NCBI GenBank assembly: GCA_038496445.1
Contig: JALMLS010000329.1
Location: forward strand, 1-64,000
Source: Trichosphaerium sp. ATCC 40318
Taxonomy: Eukaryota > Discosea > Flabellinia > Trichosidae
Reading direction: 5' to 3'
DNA: 64,000 nucleotides
The position numbers and the translations under genes are program-made. Under the pieces are notes generated by a model. The model worked only from the letters and a program-made list of their open reading frames with translations. It ran no database searches and was not told the origin of the DNA. Shown here piece by piece: positions 10,621 to 23,195 of the stretch; within the stretch, counting starts at the first letter, position 1, and each line of letters starts with the position of its first letter.

Positions 10621-12139
10621 TGAATCACACTCTAGTTTTTATCACCATGTAAATATGGCTTTATAACCATGAGGTACATATATAATGGGATACTTGATAC
10701 AGCAAAGGGGGCTGGGGGCATTGGTGAACAGAGCAAAAAAAATGAATTTTTTACACATTTTTGGTAAAAAGTATTAATGTGGGTAGCACCATCTCATTCA
10801 CCGAACGAAATATGTTTGGTATCCCCATGATGGCACAAATATCAATTTATTGAAAACCAAGTTTCACAACTCTGAGATGGCTGCCATACACCATATGTGA
10901 TCCAAAGTGCAAAGCAACATTTTGGGCAAAAAATGACGAAAAACTAAAATGGCATGTAGGTAATATTTACATTTACCATGTTACTATCCAAATACAAATA
11001 TATGAGGCATGTATAACAACTATGCCATATAGGATAAAAAATCACATGATGTATGGTGGCGAGTGACTGAAAAACCCAAAAATGGCTCTGACTTTATATA
11101 TTTCGCAAATTTCGGATCACATATATGCTGCCCCACCATTTCGATTGCATATTCATAATCTATGGCAAATTTGGTGACTAAAAACACGGTTTCGCAATCA
11201 TGAGACAATATGGCAAGGGGGGCCCTCATGCAAAAAGAAGTTGCTTAAAAATAAGCGATGAACGCGCATTCGAATCACCGAAAGCCATGACCATCTATGA
11301 CCAAATCATTGCTTGCATCATGTAGTCAGATTATAAGCGCATACAAAAAAGTTTTGTGGGGTGTTATAGGTGATTTTATAATCCCATTATGTAAGCAATC
11401 CTTAGGCCAACGTGATTTTGCCGCTAAAAAGTGCCAAAAAGTGGTAAAAATGCTGCTGAAAACGCTATCTCATTATGAAGGATACCTATGATAATTTTGA
11501 TGCCATATTTGGCTTGCAACGGCCATTTAAGGGCTAGAAACATATTGTATATTTTCATGGGGGGCGCTTGAAGCCATATTTTCGCTCAGCTAGAGGGCTC
11601 GTTTTCATTATAACCCTAAGATTATTTTATATCTCATAGTCATGAATAGATATGAAAATAAACAATATCTCATTATGTTGCCATGTATGTATAGATATGA
11701 ATTTAAATTACAGTTTAGCTACACATGATATACTAAAAACTTTGTGTATATGAGAAGTGTGCATACATATTTTTTTTGTAAAAAAAAAGCCAATTACAAA
11801 CTCAAAATTGCTTACATCTATATAACTCATCACTATGGATACCTACAAATCAATTATTGCTTGTACCATGTTTATATGGCCTAATAACATATATGTACAT
11901 ATATAAAGTAATTAAAAATACATTTGTAAATGCAACCTCCAAACACAACTGAATGGTAAAAATATTTCAAAATTTGCAAAAAAAAAAAGTTCACGTGTCG
12001 CTCACAGGCCATGTAGTGTACGAATATCATTTTCGATGCTGCACACCATAATAATACATGCCTGTGCCTAGCGGCACAGCCATGAAAGTAGCAAAATCTA
12101 ATAAAATCGAAAAAGTAGAGGTTTAGGTAACCTTAACCT

Positions 12140-12262
12140 TAAACCTTAATTGGCTTCTAGGGTATAACCCTAATCGCTATTAAAGTTGACTAGGGTTAGG
12201 GTTATATGCTAGGCTCCATTAGGGCTAGGGTTAGGTTTATAACCCTATGGAGAATTAGGGTT
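12140..12262. repeat. Degenerate telomere-like repeat cluster
   Basis: Several TTAGGG and CCCTAA words occur in both orientations, including AGGGTTAGGGTTAT and GAATTAGGGTTAGG. The mixed orientation suggests an old interstitial cluster or inverted junction, not a terminal telomere. Confidence 0.6.
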
Positions 12263-12710
12263 AGGTTTTTGGTATTAAAGCTTAGAACTAACTTTGTATC
12301 AAGTCTTAGTTTGTATCACAGCTTTATACATTAACTTATTTCTTCACATTTTTCCTCATTTTAGTATTGTGTATTGTTGTTTAATTACAAATATCCAATT
12401 ACCTTCAAAGCTTGTATGTTAATTATGTTATTAAGTTTATTTTAACATCTTTTTTTGTTTGAGTTCTTTTACATGTAGGTTTTGTAGTACTTTTTATTTT
12501 GTTAACTTTAGTTTATATTCACACTTCACCAATACTTTACAAAAGAATCTTTATTTGCTGAGGAGTATGTACTATACTTACCCAAAAACACAATACAAAC
12601 CTAGCTTGTTACCAACTACCAACAAAGATAAATGGTATACAAGCTGTATTTAACCAACACAAGGATATTGATAAAAAATGTATTTGTTTACAAGTTCACA
12701 TGCCAACAGT

Positions 12711-15700
12711 TTAAAAACTCTCAGAAAGGGTACGGAATGATGTTTGCATATCATCATTGAGCTTCTGGAACTTAGCAACAAGTTCTTTTTCGCCATCAAT
12801 TGGATCCTAAGAACAAAACAGTTAGTAGATGAAAAAAAAAACCCAATGTACACATATATATAACATACCTCGAATTTTTGACCAGAGAGACGTTGGCGGA
12901 TGCTAGCGGTGTGTGATTTAATGACACTCCAGCTCATCTTGTTGTCAGCGGTAGACATCTCCAATGCCTATATAGCATGCAATTAATATACAGTTCATTG
13001 TATTTTTTTTGTTTTTTCTTTGCGAGCGAAAAACCAACTCTTGTGATGTGGTACGTACTTGTTGAGCGTGTGTGTAGAAAGCGATGAAATTACGCAACAT
13101 CCATACGGTTTTATAAAACGGACAGTATTTATCATACGCAGAAAAACCGTTTTGCTGGAGGTAGTCATCCTTTATGAGCTTGGCTACTTCCAATGTAATT
13201 TTATCAGACTCAGCAAGTGAATCCTACAAACAATTCGGTTAATCGTGCTACTTGCAAAGCGCAAATGGCGAAACGTGTTGCAGGTTTAATTTTTTTTGAG
13301 CTGTAGATAAAAAACGTACTTTGCCGACCAATTGTACAATTTCTGTCAAATCCTCTTCTGTTTGCAAAATTTCCTTTGTCTTGGAACGGAGAGGAATAAA
13401 ATCGGAATCAAATTCCTACAAAAAAGAAACGTTAGCACAAATATCAAAATAAGAAAAAAGGAGCGGAGGGGGAGTTACCTCATAGAACGGTTCGAGGGCA
13501 TTGACGTATTTGGAGTAACTGAAGAGCCAGTGAATAGATGGAAAGTGCTTTCTTTGTGCCAATTTTTTATCAAGACGCCAAAACACTTGCACAATACCCA
13601 AAGTAGCAGCTAAACAGCCAAGTCAAACAATGTAACACTAAGCAAGCACTTTCGAACAGTTTCGTACATGTTACAGGCTCAGTGAAATCACCACCAGCAG
13701 GTGACACAGCACCCACAATTGTTACAGAACCCTTACGCGCTGGGTTACCCAAGCACACAATTTTACCAGCACTACTCAAAAAATTAGCCCAACAAATCAC
13801 CACAGTCACAATTTAAAATTAAGGTTACGCACCGTTCGTAGAAACTGGCCAACCTAGCAGCTAAGTAAGCTGGGTATCCTCTATCGGCAGGCATCTCCGC
13901 AAGACGACCAGAGATTTCTCTCAAAGCCTCAGCCCAACGAGAGGTGGAATCTGCCATCATAGCTACATTATAACCTTGATCACGGAAATACTCAGCGAGA
14001 GTGATACCTTGGACCGAATTAGCAACAGAATGATTTGTATCAAAAAAAAAAAAAAAAAACAATAATCAAGCCATGAGAATAACTTGAAAACTAAGAATAG
14101 GAAAGGAGCTCACCAGTGTAGATAGATGCTTCTCGAGCAGCTACAGGCATGTTTGAGGTATTAGCGACCAATGTTGTACGTTGCATAATAGATTGCTCTT
14201 TGCCCTGAAATAACGTTAATCAAAAACAGTACCAGAAATATAATTTTGAAAAAACACACCTTCAACTTAACACTAAGTTCTGGGAACTCCATTAGTACTT
14301 CTGCCATCTCATTACCACGTTCTCCTAGCGCACATTTAGTAAATTCATCCAATCACATGGTGGTTCATTTTCGCCCCAATAGGAAATAAATAAAAAAAAA
14401 ACAACGCACCACATCCAACGTAAATAATAACATCAGAGTTTGAGAACTTGGATAGAGATTGGGAGATAACTGTTTTACCGCAACCAAAAGCACCAGGGAT
14501 GGCACAAGTACCTCCTTGAATGAGTCTAAAACAAAAAGCATAAGCACCGCATTACAATGAAAAATAGGTAGAAAAAACAGAAACAAAAAAACTGTGTTAC
14601 ATACGGGAACAGAGCATCCAAAACGCGTTGACCAGTAAGCATAGGGTAGTCAGCTGCAAGCTTATCTGTAACAGGTCTTGGTGTACGGACAGGCCAAGTG
14701 TGGCTCATTCCATATCCAGTTTCTTTACCGTCAAATTCTAGTTTCACTACATCATCCTACAAAACCAAAATATTAATATTAATTAATTTACTGCGCAAAA
14801 ATAAAGGATAAGTTTAAAAAAGCATACATCGAGAGTGTATTCGCCTTCAGGAGCGATCCATGTGACACGTCCGTACGCTCTTGGAGGGATCATGATACGA
14901 TGTTCAATGAGATCGTTTTCATCTACCAATCCTACGATATCACCACCAGTGAGTTGAGAACCAACCTGTATTGATCATTAGTGAAAAAGGTCGGCTTAGG
15001 GGGAAAAAAAAGGCCATGCGGATGTATTTCACAACTGGTCAAAAAAAAACTTCAATGTAAAAAAAAAACTCGTCAAAACATGCTCTACAACACTCAGAAA
15101 AAAAAACACACTAAACTTTAGACGAAGAAAAGCCAAGGCGATTTTCAAAGGAAAATTTCAAGCGGCAGGCTCAGACATTTAGAGCAAAAAGATGGCAAAT
15201 AAGTGTACCTGTACGTCTTTGTTTGGTACAAACAACCATTTTTTTGAGTGATCAAGTGGCACGGTTGAAATACCCTTTGGAATGTAAATACTGCCAGACA
15301 TTTGCTTAATTGCTTGCAATGGACGCTGAATACCATCAAAAATGTTGTCCATGATACCTGAAATGGAGGGTTAAGAGTGCCATACTAAAGGAGGAAAAGC
15401 GATGCCCAAAACTTTGCTGTTTGTACAACAAAAAATAAATACAAGAGTTTTACGGCTCAAAACATTTTTGTAGGCGTTGTTTACAAAACAAGAGCGAGCG
15501 CGATAAGTTGTGATGATAGTAAGAAAAACAGTGGTTTGACAAGAAGTGAAATAATTGGGGTTCAGAACCAGGCAAAAATCCATCAAAAGTTAAACGCAAA
15601 CGTACCAGGACCCAATTCTACAGAAAGTGGTTTGCCTGTTCTTAATACAGGGTCGCCTACTTGTAAACCAGCTAATACTAGCTTAGAAAAACGGTTTGGT

Positions 15701-16031
15701 GCCACAGGTACGTACAGGTATCTTCGTATACTTGAATTGTAGCCGTGTCAGCGTCGAGACGGATGATCTCTCCGACAAGCTCGCCGTGTCCCACACGCAC
15801 CTATTTTAGCTTAGTTAGTGCCTGAATAGAAATATTGACGCTGATCCAGTGTGAAGGCGTACCAATTCGTACATAGCACTTCCAGACATTTCTTCGGCGA
15901 TGACGACTAAATATAAATGTTACCTAAGCGTTTTACGTGACATTTAGCGCACCAGGGCCTGATACAGAAAAGACGACACCATACTTGGCGCCCTCTTTCA
16001 AGCCTTTCCCTCCTTGCTTATTGTCACTCAT
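12711..16031 (-). CDS. V-type proton ATPase catalytic subunit A
   Basis: This is the ATP-hydrolysing subunit of the vacuolar proton pump (V1 sector), which acidifies endomembrane compartments. The start is ATG at 16031 ([10 protein letters not shown]) and the stop is at 12711. Over a dozen exons give a protein near the usual 610-620 residues. Family landmarks in order: [14 protein letters not shown] and GEIIRLD in the N-terminal barrel, [18 protein letters not shown], the bulge domain with [14 protein letters not shown]-loop [69 protein letters not shown] and the helical C-terminus. All catalytic motifs look intact. Several introns are only about 50 nt, with GTACGT-type donors. It is the first ordinary housekeeping gene to the right of the subtelomere-like region. 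Confidence 0.95.
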
Positions 16032-16399
16032 TTGTTGCGTCTTTTAAGGGGCAAGTAAGATTTAAAAAACTTTGTTGGACCACTCAATTTTTCTCTGTAC
16101 TTTTCTCAACAGATAATCCAGCAATGTCGTATGTCTTTCGCGTCACACTAAGACCGCACAAAACATAAAAAGGGGGGCGAAAACCTTTGTTTGCGACACG
16201 CTAACTGTTACAAAATTCCAACCCACAAACCCAAAAGCCCAAAAGCGCTAAAGTCCAACGCGTATTGAAAGCCAAATAATGAAATAGTGGGTTAACTCAA
16301 AAAATACAATTTGTTGTTGATGTTAAGACGCCACATGGTGACACCAAATCGTTTTGTGCTAGCTACAAACAGTAATCTAACTTTTTTATGGGGTTGTAC
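16032..16399. other. Intergenic, V-ATPase 5' side to GH44-like 3' end
   Basis: About 370 bp between two minus-strand genes. I see no exon, RNA gene or repeat. It should hold the V-ATPase promoter. Confidence 0.5.
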
Positions 16400-19204
16400 T
16401 TATAAGTCTACAACGGCTAATGTAGCAGACCACCCAGGACAACTAATTTTCATCGTTGCATTTTGCACTGTTACAGAACCCACATTTGAAAGTCGCTCTT
16501 TTGCAGTAAACCTAAACAACGTGGCCTGGCAACAACAATGAGAATATCAATACTCAATAACAATCTAACGCACGTGTCCAGTGATTGTAACAGCTGAGGT
16601 ATCAATAGTTATTGGTACTGGGTCTGGTTTTTTGTTTACCATAACCACAAACATTTTTGCTTTTTGCTTGTCAACAAATGTGTAAGCACTGGCAACATCA
16701 ATCTCTGAGGAAGTGGATTTAATGGTGTGCCCACTGACGCTAGACCCTTGCAAGAATAAGAACGTGCTAGCAAGTTTTGCCGATACCTTTGCCATCATAG
16801 TTTAAAAACAGCAAGTATGCTTGTTCAGTCAGGCTACCAACATTTGGTACTGACCAACGTGTTGATGCATGTAAACCCATCTCAGCGAATACACCAAGTG
16901 CATCAACATTTGTTAGAGCACCTGTGATAAGGTCGTCGCCGCCATAACTAAATTCCGAAATTGAAGTGCGCAGTCCAGGTAAATGCTTTGCTATCCACGT
17001 GTTTACTCTAGCGAGAATATGGACTTTAGCAACAAACCATGTGACAGTGGTAAAAGTGGGATCCCATAGTGGTCTTGTACCCCTTAAAGGTGTGAACACG
17101 ATAAAAGTAGTATCACTGTAAAACTACCTGAATCGTAGGAAAGTAGTTACTGGGTCCAAGTCGTTGTTTGTAAATGGTACTACATAAGGATACGTGTGAA
17201 TATCAATGACATCAACAAGTTGAATCCCTGTTGCTTTTTTGTGTTCTGCTATCTTGTATATGTACCTACGATAATAAGATGAAGGAAAATAAACGTGATG
17301 AGTTTGCCAGTGCTGTACCATTCAATAAGCGACATGTTACCGTGAGCTAGGCGATCTGGTCCAATTTTACATCCATCTGCTGCTGAGAACATATAGTTGC
17401 ACCACCCTCTTACGTTTAGGTTAATTTATGATACAAATACACATGCTCACGTTGTCACTGGACCAAATATTGTTGAAGCAGGAAAATTGTGCTTAAGAAT
17501 GCTACCATACGCCAAGGTTTTATTCCAAAGTCTAGCCCACAAGTCAGCGATTGCACTAGTAACAAAACGTACTCATCATAGGTAAGTTTCTCAGGATGCA
17601 CATCTCTGTGCGTGCCACTCCAAAGCCCTGATGTATGTCAGCAGAGCTCAAAATACACAGAAAAAATTCCGTTGCAAATTGGTACCTGGTTCATTATCCA
17701 ATGCAAACCAACGAACTGATCCTGTCCCGTGCAGCTTGTCAATGTGATTTATCCACTTCACATTGTATGTTGGAGGTGTCTCAACACTTGTATCATGTGG
17801 GTCATTACCAGTCACAAACGAACCATCCGGCTTGATACCATTACCACAATCAGTACGGTATCGATCAACACTTTTTTGAGCACCATACTTTTTAACAGAA
17901 AACCCACATCTAACGTTATTGTCAAAAAATAAACTAGATAAAAATGAGACTTTTGTGGTGCCTAATTTCTCTATCAATTGGTCTCCAGCCAATCATTGGT
18001 GTCAATAACATTACTTCACTGTTAGCTCTGCAACATAGTTAAAGAACAGTATATACGCAGAATATCTGAAGAAGAGCATACTGCGTGGAGTTATAAATAA
18101 ATCCATCAGAAGTTGTGTTTGTTGGCCATTGGGCGTTTTGAGTTGGCATGTTTTCGTAGAACCAATCATGACAAAGATTAGCTGTATCAATATCCCAGGC
18201 GTATCTACTTTTAACCTCTCCTCCCCATCTGTTAACTCTGTATCGGCAACTTTTCAGGTGCCCCAATGTAGCGTGATTTACACCAAATAGGTATGGCGAA
18301 AGAGGAATAGATACGGAAGTGTCAATCGTAACAGCTACTGGTCCAGCACGTGGAAGGTTAATACTGAATCCTACACTGCTAAAATAAATAGTATCTGTTG
18401 TGATCGCCTGGCCATAAGTTAATACTTCACCCTTCACCCCATCCGTACGCACGGTAATGGGTTTGAATTTGAGAATGTACAGACTCGTGTTATTATTGGC
18501 TATGCCGAATTTGGCGAAAGGAATAGTTACTTGATAAGTATCTTGTTAATAACGCAAACGGATAGATTACAAAATGAGAAATGAGTCACCTTGTAACCAC
18601 GTGTTAGCAGGTATCTTGCTACCTATCACCTCTGACAGTTTCAAAGCCTTCCCAACTTCTAGTCGTCAATGTTAATTGCTCTGGGCCTACGTACCACTTC
18701 CTGAATTGAGTTCCAATTCTACGTCTTGTCCACTTGTAGAACCACCGCTTATCCTTCAATTAACGTCAACGTGATAGTAGATACACAGGACAAGGCAACT
18801 AACCAAAAATTAAGATCCGCTAGATACTTTGTTTCACCAACAAAGTTCCCGTGTAAAACTAGTGTCGATTCGCTTGGCTTGAAGCTTAGGGAATACGTTG
18901 TTCCCGCTCTAACGTGCTACAGTTTCGTTATGTTGTCAGTGGGTTGCCGCTTCTTACAAAACACAGCTAGAGTAGTAGTTACACGCACACTAGTGTCCTT
19001 CATGTTTACACCTGAACCTGACCAACTCTGAAAACCTCGCTCTAATGTTCCTATACAACCCCTTTTGAGCCCTTACACCGGCGCCATTGTGGTAAATGTT
19101 ATAAATAACATACCCGTTTGGCCGTTATAAACGGTGACATTTGCCATCTGAGCAAATACGCAAGATAAAAAGCATAGTAATAAAGCAGTCCCATGTAAAT
19201 TCAT
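16400..19204 (-). CDS. Secreted glycoside hydrolase, GH44-like (endoglucanase/xyloglucanase type)
   Basis: The start at 19204 gives a signal peptide (MNLHGTALLLCFLSCVFAQ), so the enzyme is probably secreted. An N-terminal beta-rich segment of roughly 200 residues precedes the catalytic part. The catalytic part contains FGVNHATLGH, RVNRWGGEVKSRYAWD, DLCHDW-like text, then RWFALDNEPG, where Glu of NEP is the expected acid/base. It continues with VIDIHTYPY and SISEFSYGGDD, where Glu is the expected nucleophile. These match the GH44 pattern of NEP and a TEYxYGG-like motif. A C-terminal beta-sandwich follows (PVPITIDTSAVTI through ISCPGWSATLAVVDL). The stop is at 16400. Some exon limits are uncertain. 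Known GH44 members cleave beta-1,4-glucans or xyloglucan; the exact substrate cannot be read here. Confidence 0.75.
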
Positions 19205-19263
19205 AACGGTACAGTGGCTACTGTGACGTAATTTGGACTTAAGGCGAATTTACCATAAATCAC

Positions 19264-19482
19264 GTGATACAAATAAGTAGGCAAAGCACTGGTGATGACA
19301 TTGTAGTACTAAATATCGATAATTTGCGAGTTTACATCTCGAACAGAAGCTTAGAAGTGAATGGGCGCATATATTGGGTTAAAACTGGAGATTTGAGAAT
19401 CACAATTGGAAAGTTGCATTCTGAAATATTCCTTGAACCTGGTCATTCTATTGTATTAACATCTGATTACAGTCCAACATAG
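19264..19482 (+). pseudogene. Orphan open frame without ATG, between GH44-like and glycosyltransferase genes
   Basis: An open frame of about 72 codons looks protein-like (VYISNRSLEVNGRIYWVK, SEIFLEPGHSIVLTS) and ends in TAG at 19482. There is no in-frame ATG, and a usable upstream exon would have to lie across the GH44-like start. It could be a last exon or the remnant of a lost gene. No family recognised. Confidence 0.25.
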
Positions 19483-19577
19483 TGACATTATTTTATTATC
19501 GGTGACTGCCCGTATGGATAAGATGGCAGCTAGGATAGTAACCTTGTTCTATGAGACCTCTAAACTCTAGTTGCTCT

Positions 19578-20731
19578 CTACATTAACGAAGTGAGTACAA
19601 TATCTCCTGCATAACAAAAAAAATGGGTGTACTGTGGTGAGCGCCGGGCTGAATGAACAATAAACTCTGAATATCTAAATCGTGAGGCATAAAATGACCA
19701 AAATGGCGTCGAGTAGTTCGTCCTTAGCATTACCTCACCCATACTAGAGTCAAAGTATTTGAGTCCCATTATCTTAATTACGTCCTCTCTGAATGCCAGA
19801 AATTCTGGGTCCCCAATACGGTATATCGCATTGCCGTTAATATGCACAAACCAATGGCCATTGAATCGCGTTTCAAGAGGATTAGCTGGTGGCGGACATG
19901 GTTTATTGATGTGTTTAGGGTGACTTAGACAGGCTCCTCGGAATGCAATAGAGCCTACGAGTAAAAAAGGTCAGTAAGGACTCAAGGTTTCTCCATTTGA
20001 CTGTACCTTTTATCCAGAATGGACTGACATCCAACGTTTCCTTATAAACGTGCTCAAGCCATAGGGGACGTACAGGCAATACATCGGGCTCCATCAAAAA
20101 CCTACAGAGATAAAATAAATTTAAGGTGTCAAAAAAAAAGCCGAAAAATTCAAAAAAAAAAAAAGATATGGATACCAGTAGTCATAGTTCCCTTTTATCT
20201 CAGGGCGCTTGAAAAACTCATAAAATTGGTACGAAGATGCAGCAGGGCGATAGCTATCATGTTGTTTTGGTGTCTTTGTTTCGAAAAACTCTATTGTTGA
20301 GAAGCAACTATGCGCTCCACTCTCGTGTACGATCTCTCGTAGTTGGTTTTTAGTTTCTTCCGTGTGAGTTAGACTTATAGCAAAGAATAACGTGACGTTC
20401 TCCACACATGGCCACCTTCAGTAATGTTAGAACGGTTCAGCAATGAAATTACACGTAAAATCACTCTGTACCCCACGTTGCAGGGAAAGTAGTCTGCCCA
20501 CATGTCTATTTGCTTCTTAATTTTAGGTATTTGCTTCGCTACGAACGGTATCACGACTGCCAAACGAGTTCTACAATTTTCGTTCGTAGTTTCAGTAGCT
20601 GGGCATATATAGCTTTGCGTCAGCGGTACTAGATGTGTTTGTACAGGCGTGGCTTTATGTAACCACAGGAAGACCAATATAACCAGTGTGCCTACGAACA
20701 CCACGTAAAGGGTTGGCGTTTTCTGTGCCAT
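19578..20731 (-). CDS. Type II membrane protein, candidate Golgi glycosyltransferase
   Basis: The start at 20731 gives a short cytosolic head, then one membrane segment (TLYVVFVGTLVILVFLWLH), the layout of Golgi glycosyltransferases. The lumenal part has RLAVVIPFVAKQIPKIKKQ, WADYFP, VTLFFAIS, then EPDVLPVRPLWLEHVY and HINGNAIYRIGD, with NYDYW near an exon end. An acidic motif after an LMEPD-type turn recalls the nucleotide-sugar binding loop of GT-A folds, but I cannot name the family. The first intron is resolved as GTACAG...AAG, joining CNVG to WPCVEN. The C-terminal exon is uncertain; the given end is the stop of the last clear frame. A CACGTG word lies 20 bp upstream of the start. Confidence 0.5.
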
Positions 20732-21334
20732 TCCTCTCCAGATATACGATCACGTGGCACGTTTTGAAAAAACAAAAAAAAAGCGCATTATTTTGTTAAG
20801 TTTTGATAAGATAACAGACAACTATAAAAACACAGAACCAGCGAACCCTCGTGACATGTCGAGAAAATGCGAGAAGGTTACGCGTTGGTGTTAAATAACG
20901 TGACATGATTTGTTGAATAAAAACAAGCTAGTGCGTAGGGATATCAAGGTACTGCAGTATTGGGAGTACAATGCAAAAGTGGCGTGCAGTAGGCTATTCC
21001 TGTTTTCGGACATTATACACCTCGGGGTATTATTGTAGCATTAGACACATGCACATCCTTAACTGCGGTACGCCGTGGTTCTTCCGGTGATGACTTGTGA
21101 CACGTGCAGTCGCTTGGTAATTGAGCCGGTTTTTTATTATTTGTCCGAGGTCGGACTTGTGGTGTCCTTTTCAAACCCATATGTGCTTTCGCGGTTGTAA
21201 GGCACGATTCTTGCGTATGGTACGGCGATTATTTGAATGTGCTTATAAGAGTTAACTTCGCTAAGACAGAATTCACGAGAACGAAAATTTCATTCTTTAA
21301 AACACTCACACGATAAACACGTACTTCCTACTTT
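20732..21334. promoter_or_regulatory. Divergent intergenic region
   Basis: About 600 bp between a minus-strand gene starting at 20731 and a plus-strand gene starting at 21335. It should contain both promoters. CACGTG occurs at about 20748 and 21099. No exon or RNA gene seen. Confidence 0.45.
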
Positions 21335-22312
21335 ATGTCCGCAGCAGTAGCAACTCCATACACAGGTACGGGTAAACTATTTTTGCTTCGTTTCAACGTA
21401 GATGCGTTTTAACGCCAGAAATACCTTCGTATACGCTTAAACCCACGTTTCACGAGTATTCAGCCACAGAAAACCCATTTGCGTTTTTATTACTTTGAAG
21501 TTCTAGTTCCTAATAAACCAAAGGCCCTAAAGAGCTAGAATATGACTCTTGCGAGTCGTGGGATGAAGTAGATTTAACTCAAGTCGATTTGGAAGCCAAC
21601 AGAGCAGAACCAGCAAAACGTGGTTTACTAGCTTCTGTATTCAACCCAATGTCGTTATTCGGCAAGCCTTCGCAGACAGACGTTTCGCGTAAGTACTGAA
21701 ACAAACTCGCAAAACATTTATAAAACTGGCAGTTTTTCGACCAGGGTGCCTGCTACCATAGTGCATAATAGCGCCATCAAACGCGCATTTTCACGAAGAC
21801 CATAATTTTTATGTAAAAATGTTTTGTTCACGTAAACGCGCCCCGAACTTCGCAAGTTTTAACGCTCATTCAATAGGCGCTCAACATGTACGGGACTACG
21901 CACACACAAGCGAAGCTGTAGCAAACCAACAACAAGAAGCCACGTTTGACGCCGCTTTGGCAATTGCCGATATAAATACGCAATTTATGGCTGTATACTA
22001 CCCATTGTTCGTATGGACGCTTGTAAAGCACTACGCTAAGCTCTGGGTTGTATTTATACCTTCTTTGCCTTTTATTGCGCTTGCTCTACTTATTTCATTG
22101 TCTGTTGGCGTTATTGCCGATTTTCTACGCGTACGTGCGCTTTTTTTATACCAAATGTAAAGTACTCATCGTTGTAATAGGGTGCTTTGTGGGTCATTAC
22201 ACTACAAGGATTGAGACCTTCCGAGATGGAAAGCAACGATGCAATTCAAAAAAATGTATCCGAGATTGCTAAACCACAACCTGAACCTAGCGGAGAAGTT
22301 GTTGATATTTAA
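21335..22312 (+). CDS. Small membrane protein of unknown function
   Basis: The proposed start is ATG at 21335 (MSAAVATPYT), followed by a short intron with donor GTACGG. Later exons encode PKELEYDSCESWDEVDLTQ, EPAKRGLLASVFNPMSLFG, then VANQQQEATFDAALAIADI. One or two hydrophobic segments follow (YYPLFVWTLVKHYAK; VVFIPSLPFIALALLI). The last exon (after a GTACGT intron) gives LRPSEMESNDAIQKNVSE and ends at TAA 22312 after EPSGEVVDI. So the N-terminus is polar and acidic, the middle is membrane-embedded, and the C-terminus is polar. I do not recognise the family. Exon joins in the first 400 bp are tentative. Confidence 0.5.
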
Positions 22313-22742
22313 GATAAACAAATGTACAATAGTGTAAATAATGCAAATCATCTTAAAATTATTCTGGCGTACATTATTTATTTTACAATCCTTCAACACA
22401 AGCAACAGTGGCTAGAGTTCTAGTGATTGAAGTTGTTTCAGAGCAATAAATGTTTTGACATCACAGGCAATACTTCACAAGTTTCTTCAAGTAAGCACTT
22501 CATTGCTGCTACAGTTAACTTATCAAATCCATTCCAACTGTTATAGCGAAACCTTCCTAAATAATTCATAAATCCACACATTGTTGTTGTACATGTTTCA
22601 CACTAGACACTGCTATTTAGTTTGGGTATCTATAAGAACAGGAAGGGATTGGTGATAGGAAGCAAAAGGATAGTGGTAAAACTAATCGAATTCCACAAGT
22701 AGCAACACTGTAAAATGTGAAGGAAAAGTCAATATTGCGGCA

Positions 22743-23051
22743 TTGCTAAAAAAGCTTGGTGTTGCAAAAATTAAGATACTATACCAACACAAAAAGCAAT
22801 CATACACATATAATAATGATCCACAAACAATTAAAGAGCCTACAAAAGCTCTAGGAGTAAATAGTGAACACCACCTAAAAAGGCTTTTAATTAGTTCCGA
22901 AGATGAACAGGAATTAACATCCTTTAGTAGGTATTTACATTATTTACATTATTTACCAAGCAACAAAGCGCTCATTTTATGTACAAATCTTCCCGTTGTT
23001 TTTGGGACTTTTACTGTTTCCAATCTATCTATTAGACAGTACAGGCGTTAA
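22743..23051 (+). CDS. Hypothetical ORF, no family recognised
   Basis: A 102-codon frame (MLKKLGVAKIKILYQHKKQ...) in an 880-bp gap. The frame is open upstream as well (KCEGKVNIAA), so it could be an internal exon. No motif recognised. It could equally be a decayed gene or chance. The rest of 22313-23195 shows only short AT-rich repeats, such as three ATTTACATT units near 22930-22960. Confidence 0.25.
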   Translation: MLKKLGVAKIKILYQHKKQSYTYNNDPQTIKEPTKALGVNSEHHLKRLLISSEDEQELTSFSRYLHYLHYLPSNKALILCTNLPVVFGTFTVSNLSIRQYRR

Positions 23052-23195
23052 ACTACTACGCGCTGACATAGTCCCAGTGCCTTTTTTGGTGTAGAATGGA
23101 GTGCGCCTTCTACCACTTCTTTGGCTGACCGACGATAGCGTGATTGAACGCACGGGTCTTACACGTGCAGGCTCATATGATAAGCAACTTGACGA

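Larger units (their letters stand above)
9778..12710. other. AT-rich gene-free stretch with duplicated block and telomere-like repeats
   Basis: I see no convincing exon between copy B and the V-ATPase gene. 10195-10620 repeats the block found upstream of copy A. CCCTAA-like motifs lie at about 10203-10262, and degenerate TTAGGG/CCCTAA motifs at about 12140-12260. The rest is AT-rich with no clear features. The last telomere-like cluster is followed within 450 bp by ordinary gene-dense DNA, so it looks like the subtelomere/core boundary. Confidence 0.6.

Noticed and set aside
1-12300. Endogenous virus or transposon origin of the copy A/B family
   Set aside because: No recognisable transposase, integrase, polymerase or capsid motif and no terminal repeats around the unit; kept only as an open possibility.
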